A stretch of DNA of 64,000 nt, taken from Pseudomonas sp. ATCC 13867. GTDB taxonomy: Bacteria; Pseudomonadota; Gammaproteobacteria; Pseudomonadales; Pseudomonadaceae. A model generated the notes under the pieces. It was not told the DNA's origin and did no database searches. It saw only the letters and a list, made by a program, of their open reading frames with translations. Numbering within the stretch: position 1 is the first letter of the stretch; every line of letters starts with the position of its first letter. Below are positions 60,963-64,000 of the stretch, in pieces. Made by a program: the position numbers and the translations under genes. The stretch lies in the NCBI RefSeq assembly GCF_000349845.1, contig NC_020829.1, positions 1,488,001 to 1,552,000 on the forward strand, written 5' to 3'.

Positions 60963-62504
60963 TCAGGCAACCTGTGTGCTCGGTTCCCTCGGACTTTCGC
61001 TGCGCAGGAACTGTGCCAGCCGCTCCTGCTGCCGCTCGGTGAGGAACAGGCCGAGCTTGGTGCGGCGCCAGAGGATGTCGTCGGCGTCGCGCGCCCATTC
61101 CTCGCGGCACAGGTATTCCACTTCGCGGGCATAGAGCCCGCCACCCAGGTGTTCGCCCAGCTCGCCGACCTCTTGTGCGCCGTCCAGCAGGTTCCAGATG
61201 CGGCTGCCGTAGGTGCTGGCCCAGCGCCGGGCGAGGGCCGGGTCGAGCTGGCGCAGGCGCCCCATCAGCTGGATCGCCAGGTCTTCGACGCTGCCCATCG
61301 ATTCGCCGCCGGGTAGCGGGGCGGTGGCGGTCCAGCGCGGGCCCATGACGCCGGTGAACGACGGTGCCAGTTGCTCCAGCGCGGCTTCGGCGAGCTTGCG
61401 GTAGGTGGTCAGCTTGCCGCCGAACACCGAGAGCAGCGGGGCTTCACCGGGGGTGTTGTCCAGCGCCAGGGTGTAGTCGCGGGTGACGGCCGAAGGATCG
61501 TCCGACTCGTCGTCGCACAGCGGCCGTACGCCGGAGAAGCTGCGCAGTATGTCGTCGCGGCCGAGCTGGCGCGTGAAGTGGGCATTGACCACGTTCAGCA
61601 GGTAATCGATTTCATCTTCGCTGATCTGGAGCTGCGTCGGGTCGCCCCGGTACTCGCGGTCGGTGGTGCCGATCAGGGTGAAGTGCTGCAGGTAGGGAAT
61701 GGCGAAGACGATGCGCCGGTCCTCGTTCTGCAGGATGTAGGCGTGGTCGCCGTCGTACAGGCGCGGCACGATCAGGTGGCTGCCCTGGATCAGGCGGATG
61801 CCGTAGGGCGGTTTCTGGCGCAGTTCCTCGCGCAGGAAGCGGTCGACCCAGGGCCCGGCGGCGTTCACCAGGCCGCGGGCGCGGACCGAGTAGAGGCTGC
61901 CGTCCCGGCGCTCCAGATGCAGGTGCCACAAGCCCTTGCTGCGCCGCGCGCTGACGCAGCGGGTGCGCGGGTGGATATGCGCGCCGTGCTCGCGGGCGCT
62001 CATGGCGTTGAGCACCACCAGGCGAGCGTCGTCGACAGTGCAGTCGGAATATTCGAAACCGCGGCTGATGTCGGCCTTCAGCGGGCTTTGCGGGCCAAAG
62101 CGCAGGCCACGGGAGGCCGGCAGTTTTTCGCGCTTGCCCAGGTGGTCGTAGAGGAACAGGCCGGCGCGGATCATCCAGGCCGGACGCAGGTGCGGTCGGT
62201 GCGGCAGAACGAAGCGCAGCGGGTGGACGATGTGCGGCGCCTTGGCCAGCAGCACTTCGCGTTCGGCCAAGGCTTCGCGCACCAGGCGGAACTCATGGTG
62301 TTCGAGGTAGCGCAGGCCGCCGTGGATGAGCTTGCTGCTGGCGGAGGAGGTGTGGCTGGCGAGGTCGTGCTGTTCGCAGAGGAACACCGAGAGGCCGCGC
62401 CCGGCGGCGTCCGCCGCGATACCCACGCCATTGATGCCGCCGCCGACGACGGCCAGGTCATAGACTTCAGCCAGGGGCGCGTTGCGCGAGCGGGTTGAGT
62501 TCAT
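60963..62504 (-). CDS. glpD: Aerobic glycerol-3-phosphate dehydrogenase GlpD
   Basis: This 513-residue FAD enzyme on the inner membrane oxidises glycerol-3-phosphate to dihydroxyacetone phosphate and passes electrons to quinone. The FAD-binding start is VYDLAVVGGGINGVGIAADAAGRGLSVFLCEQHDLASHTSSASSKLIHGGLRYLEHHEFRLV in segments, matching GlpD exactly in style. The C-terminal region has VFGGKLTTYRKLAEAALEQL and a helical cap domain. Length matches (about 500). Its promoter region bears GlpR-type operators. The order glpK-glpR-glpD-glpM matches Pseudomonas. Confidence 0.96.
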   Translation of the reverse strand: MNSTRSRNAPLAEVYDLAVVGGGINGVGIAADAAGRGLSVFLCEQHDLASHTSSASSKLIHGGLRYLEHHEFRLVREALAEREVLLAKAPHIVHPLRFVLPHRPHLRPAWMIRAGLFLYDHLGKREKLPASRGLRFGPQSPLKADISRGFEYSDCTVDDARLVVLNAMSAREHGAHIHPRTRCVSARRSKGLWHLHLERRDGSLYSVRARGLVNAAGPWVDRFLREELRQKPPYGIRLIQGSHLIVPRLYDGDHAYILQNEDRRIVFAIPYLQHFTLIGTTDREYRGDPTQLQISEDEIDYLLNVVNAHFTRQLGRDDILRSFSGVRPLCDDESDDPSAVTRDYTLALDNTPGEAPLLSVFGGKLTTYRKLAEAALEQLAPSFTGVMGPRWTATAPLPGGESMGSVEDLAIQLMGRLRQLDPALARRWASTYGSRIWNLLDGAQEVGELGEHLGGGLYAREVEYLCREEWARDADDILWRRTKLGLFLTERQQERLAQFLRSESPREPSTQVA

Positions 62505-62523
62505 GGGGGCCGCCTCGAGTGGA

Positions 62524-62580
62524 AATGAACGTATTTATGTTCGTTTTCGAAAATATCTTAGTTCCATGAACGAAATATGA
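62524..62580 (-). promoter_or_regulatory. GlpR-type operators upstream of glpD
   Basis: The palindrome TATGTTCGTT/TTCGAAAATA (62536-62555) fits the GlpR consensus WATGTTCGWT and its inverse. Additional ATGAACG half-sites lie at 62524-62531 and 62566-62575 (ATGAACGAAA). All are within 80 bases of the glpD start. Repression by GlpR, relieved by glycerol-3-phosphate, follows the known family model. Confidence 0.8.
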
Positions 62581-62649
62581 CCAGTTCAAGGCGCGAAATC
62601 GCGCGGGCGTTCGTCAGATTATTCGAAATTGAAAAGACTGGAGTGGCGT

Positions 62650-63405
62650 TCAGACCAGCTCGAGCTGGACCTTGTGCTGTGTCAGCAGGCGTGCCACGGC
62701 GGCGGGTGGCGGGCTGTCGGTGAACACGCGGTTGACCAGGGCGATCGGGCCCAGGCGCACCACGGCGTTGCGCCCGAACTTGCTGGAGTCTGCGGCGAGG
62801 AACACCTGCCGGGCGTTGTCGATGATGGCGCGGGAGACGCGCACTTCCTGGTAGTCGAAGTCCAGCAGGCTGCCGTCTTCGTCGATGCCGCTGATCCCGA
62901 CCACGGCGAAGTCGACGCGGAACTGCTCGATGAAGTCCACCGCCGCCTGGCCGACCACGCCGCCGTCGCCGCGCACGGTGCCGCCGGCGACCAGCACTTC
63001 GAAGTCGTCCTTGCCGGCGAGGATGCTGGCCACGTGCAGGTTGTTGGTGATGATCTTCAGGTGGCGATGGCCGAGCAGGGCGCGGGCGATGGCTTCGGTG
63101 GTGGTGCCGATGTTGATGAACAACGAGGCGTTGTCCGGGATGTGCCCGGCGATGGCTTCCGCGATGCGCTGCTTCTCGTCGCGCATCTGGTCGGCGCGGG
63201 TGTTGTAGGCGGTGTTCTCGATGCTCGAATCCCAGGCCGCGCCGCCGTGGTAGCGGCGCAGCAGGCTCTGTTCGGCGAGCTGGTTGATGTCGCGGCGGAT
63301 GGTCTGCGGGGTCACGGTGAACTGCTGGGCGAGCTCCTCGATGCTCAGGTAGCCACGTTCACGGACCAGGTCGAGGATGCTTTGCTGTCGGGGTGGCAGG
63401 TTCAT
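62650..63405 (-). CDS. glpR: Glycerol-3-phosphate regulon repressor GlpR (DeoR family)
   Basis: This 251-residue repressor has an N-terminal DeoR-type HTH (residues 1-57: [44 protein letters not shown] in segments) and a C-terminal sugar-phosphate isomerase-like effector domain ([51 protein letters not shown]). It binds glycerol-3-phosphate as inducer in the known family. It lies between glpK and glpD, same direction, and likely represses both from the ATGAACG-type sites before glpD. Its own promoter region contains a REP pair. Confidence 0.94.
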   Translation of the reverse strand: MNLPPRQQSILDLVRERGYLSIEELAQQFTVTPQTIRRDINQLAEQSLLRRYHGGAAWDSSIENTAYNTRADQMRDEKQRIAEAIAGHIPDNASLFINIGTTTEAIARALLGHRHLKIITNNLHVASILAGKDDFEVLVAGGTVRGDGGVVGQAAVDFIEQFRVDFAVVGISGIDEDGSLLDFDYQEVRVSRAIIDNARQVFLAADSSKFGRNAVVRLGPIALVNRVFTDSPPPAAVARLLTQHKVQLELV

Positions 63406-63473
63406 GCGCGGTGCTCGTGCGGACGGGCCGAAGGGGCAAGGATGCCGGAGTGGGCAGGGTATGTCATGAACTT

Positions 63474-63548
63474 GTGGGAGCGAGCTTGCTCGCTAACCCC
63501 ACTTGGCACGTCGGCATCAGGCGGTTAGCGAGCAAGCTCGCTCCTACA
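63474..63548. repeat. REP doublet with matching variant arms
   Basis: Head-to-head REP arms: the left reads GTGGGAGC...CTCGCTAAC and the right GTTAGCGAG...GCTCCTACA. Both arms have A/T where other copies have G/C (GCGAAC to GCTAAC), so the change is reflected in both halves. It lies between glpK and glpR. Confidence 0.9.
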
Positions 63549-63562
63549 AAGAGCCATGCGCG

Positions 63563-64000
<438 letters not shown>

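Noticed and set aside
2262..63548. Regular repeats as a CRISPR array
   Set aside because: The repeats are dispersed over 60 kb, palindromic, paired and without spacer units or cas genes; they are REP elements.

Overview
The window is chromosomal DNA from a high-GC gammaproteobacterium, almost certainly a Pseudomonas close to the P. aeruginosa / P. nitroreducens / P. citronellolis branch. The reasons are the glpK-glpR-glpD-glpM order, a GlpM homologue, an OprD-family porin, a FecI/FecR/FecA-type iron-uptake set, and many copies of the Pseudomonas REP palindrome (GTAGGAGC...CTCGCGAA) between genes. From memory (not checked here), 676-17000 resembles the P. aeruginosa PA0783-PA0795 neighbourhood and 39981-63955 resembles PA3599 down to glpK (PA3582). 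The middle part (about 17-39 kb) looks like accessory sequence joined between these two blocks. No tRNA, rRNA, CRISPR array, IS element or prophage was seen.

Layout. 1-12.4 kb: the proline transporter putP, a SotB-like MFS exporter, a LysR regulator divergent from azoR, an SMR transporter, a VF530-family protein, a very large class-A-PBP-like enzyme, a small secreted protein, a methyltransferase and a ProY-like amino-acid permease. 12.7-18.6 kb: an M48 membrane protease with LemA, an isochorismatase-like hydrolase, a GlxA-type regulator, and small DUF3303, cupin and VOC proteins. 18.6-22.8 kb: a cobalamin riboswitch followed by a BtuB-like receptor, a [2Fe-2S] thioredoxin-fold protein and a BtuF-like binding protein whose 5' end is filled with repeats. 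22.8-27.2 kb: ddlA, an aldo/keto reductase, an NTF2-like protein coupled to an LCM-type methyltransferase, a DUF3237 protein and a DCC thiol protein. 27.3-31.1 kb: an ECF sigma factor, anti-sigma factor and FecA-like receptor. 31.2-41.7 kb: a TorF-like porin, an exported amidohydrolase with divergent LysR regulator, hemN, an FMN glutamate-synthase-like protein, L-serine dehydratase, a LuxR-type regulator and a nitrilase-family hydrolase. 41.9-43.9 kb: an APC permease and a GST.

44.5-55.1 kb holds a complete CoA-linked beta-oxidation cassette: MFS importer, LysR regulator, acyl-CoA dehydrogenase, class III CoA-transferase, enoyl-CoA hydratase, 3-hydroxyacyl-CoA dehydrogenase, thiolase and OprD porin. 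Its composition parallels the Acinetobacter dca dicarboxylate pathway, so a dicarboxylate or related acid is a reasonable substrate guess. 55.2-58.6 kb is the divergent metR/metE pair. 58.6-64 kb holds a CopD-like membrane protein, an alpha/beta hydrolase, a decayed stretch, and glpM, glpD, glpR and the 3' part of glpK, with a clear GlpR-type operator before glpD.

The strongest second-look items are: the REP insertions lying between the apparent start codon and signal peptide of the btuF-like gene; a REP pair (63474-63548) in which both arms carry the same base change; a low-GC intergenic island (43922-44556) with several hairpins, competing stem segments and repeated GGA motifs; the octamer TTATCGAA shared by the two promoters of the beta-oxidation locus; and the atypical 1038-residue PBP.
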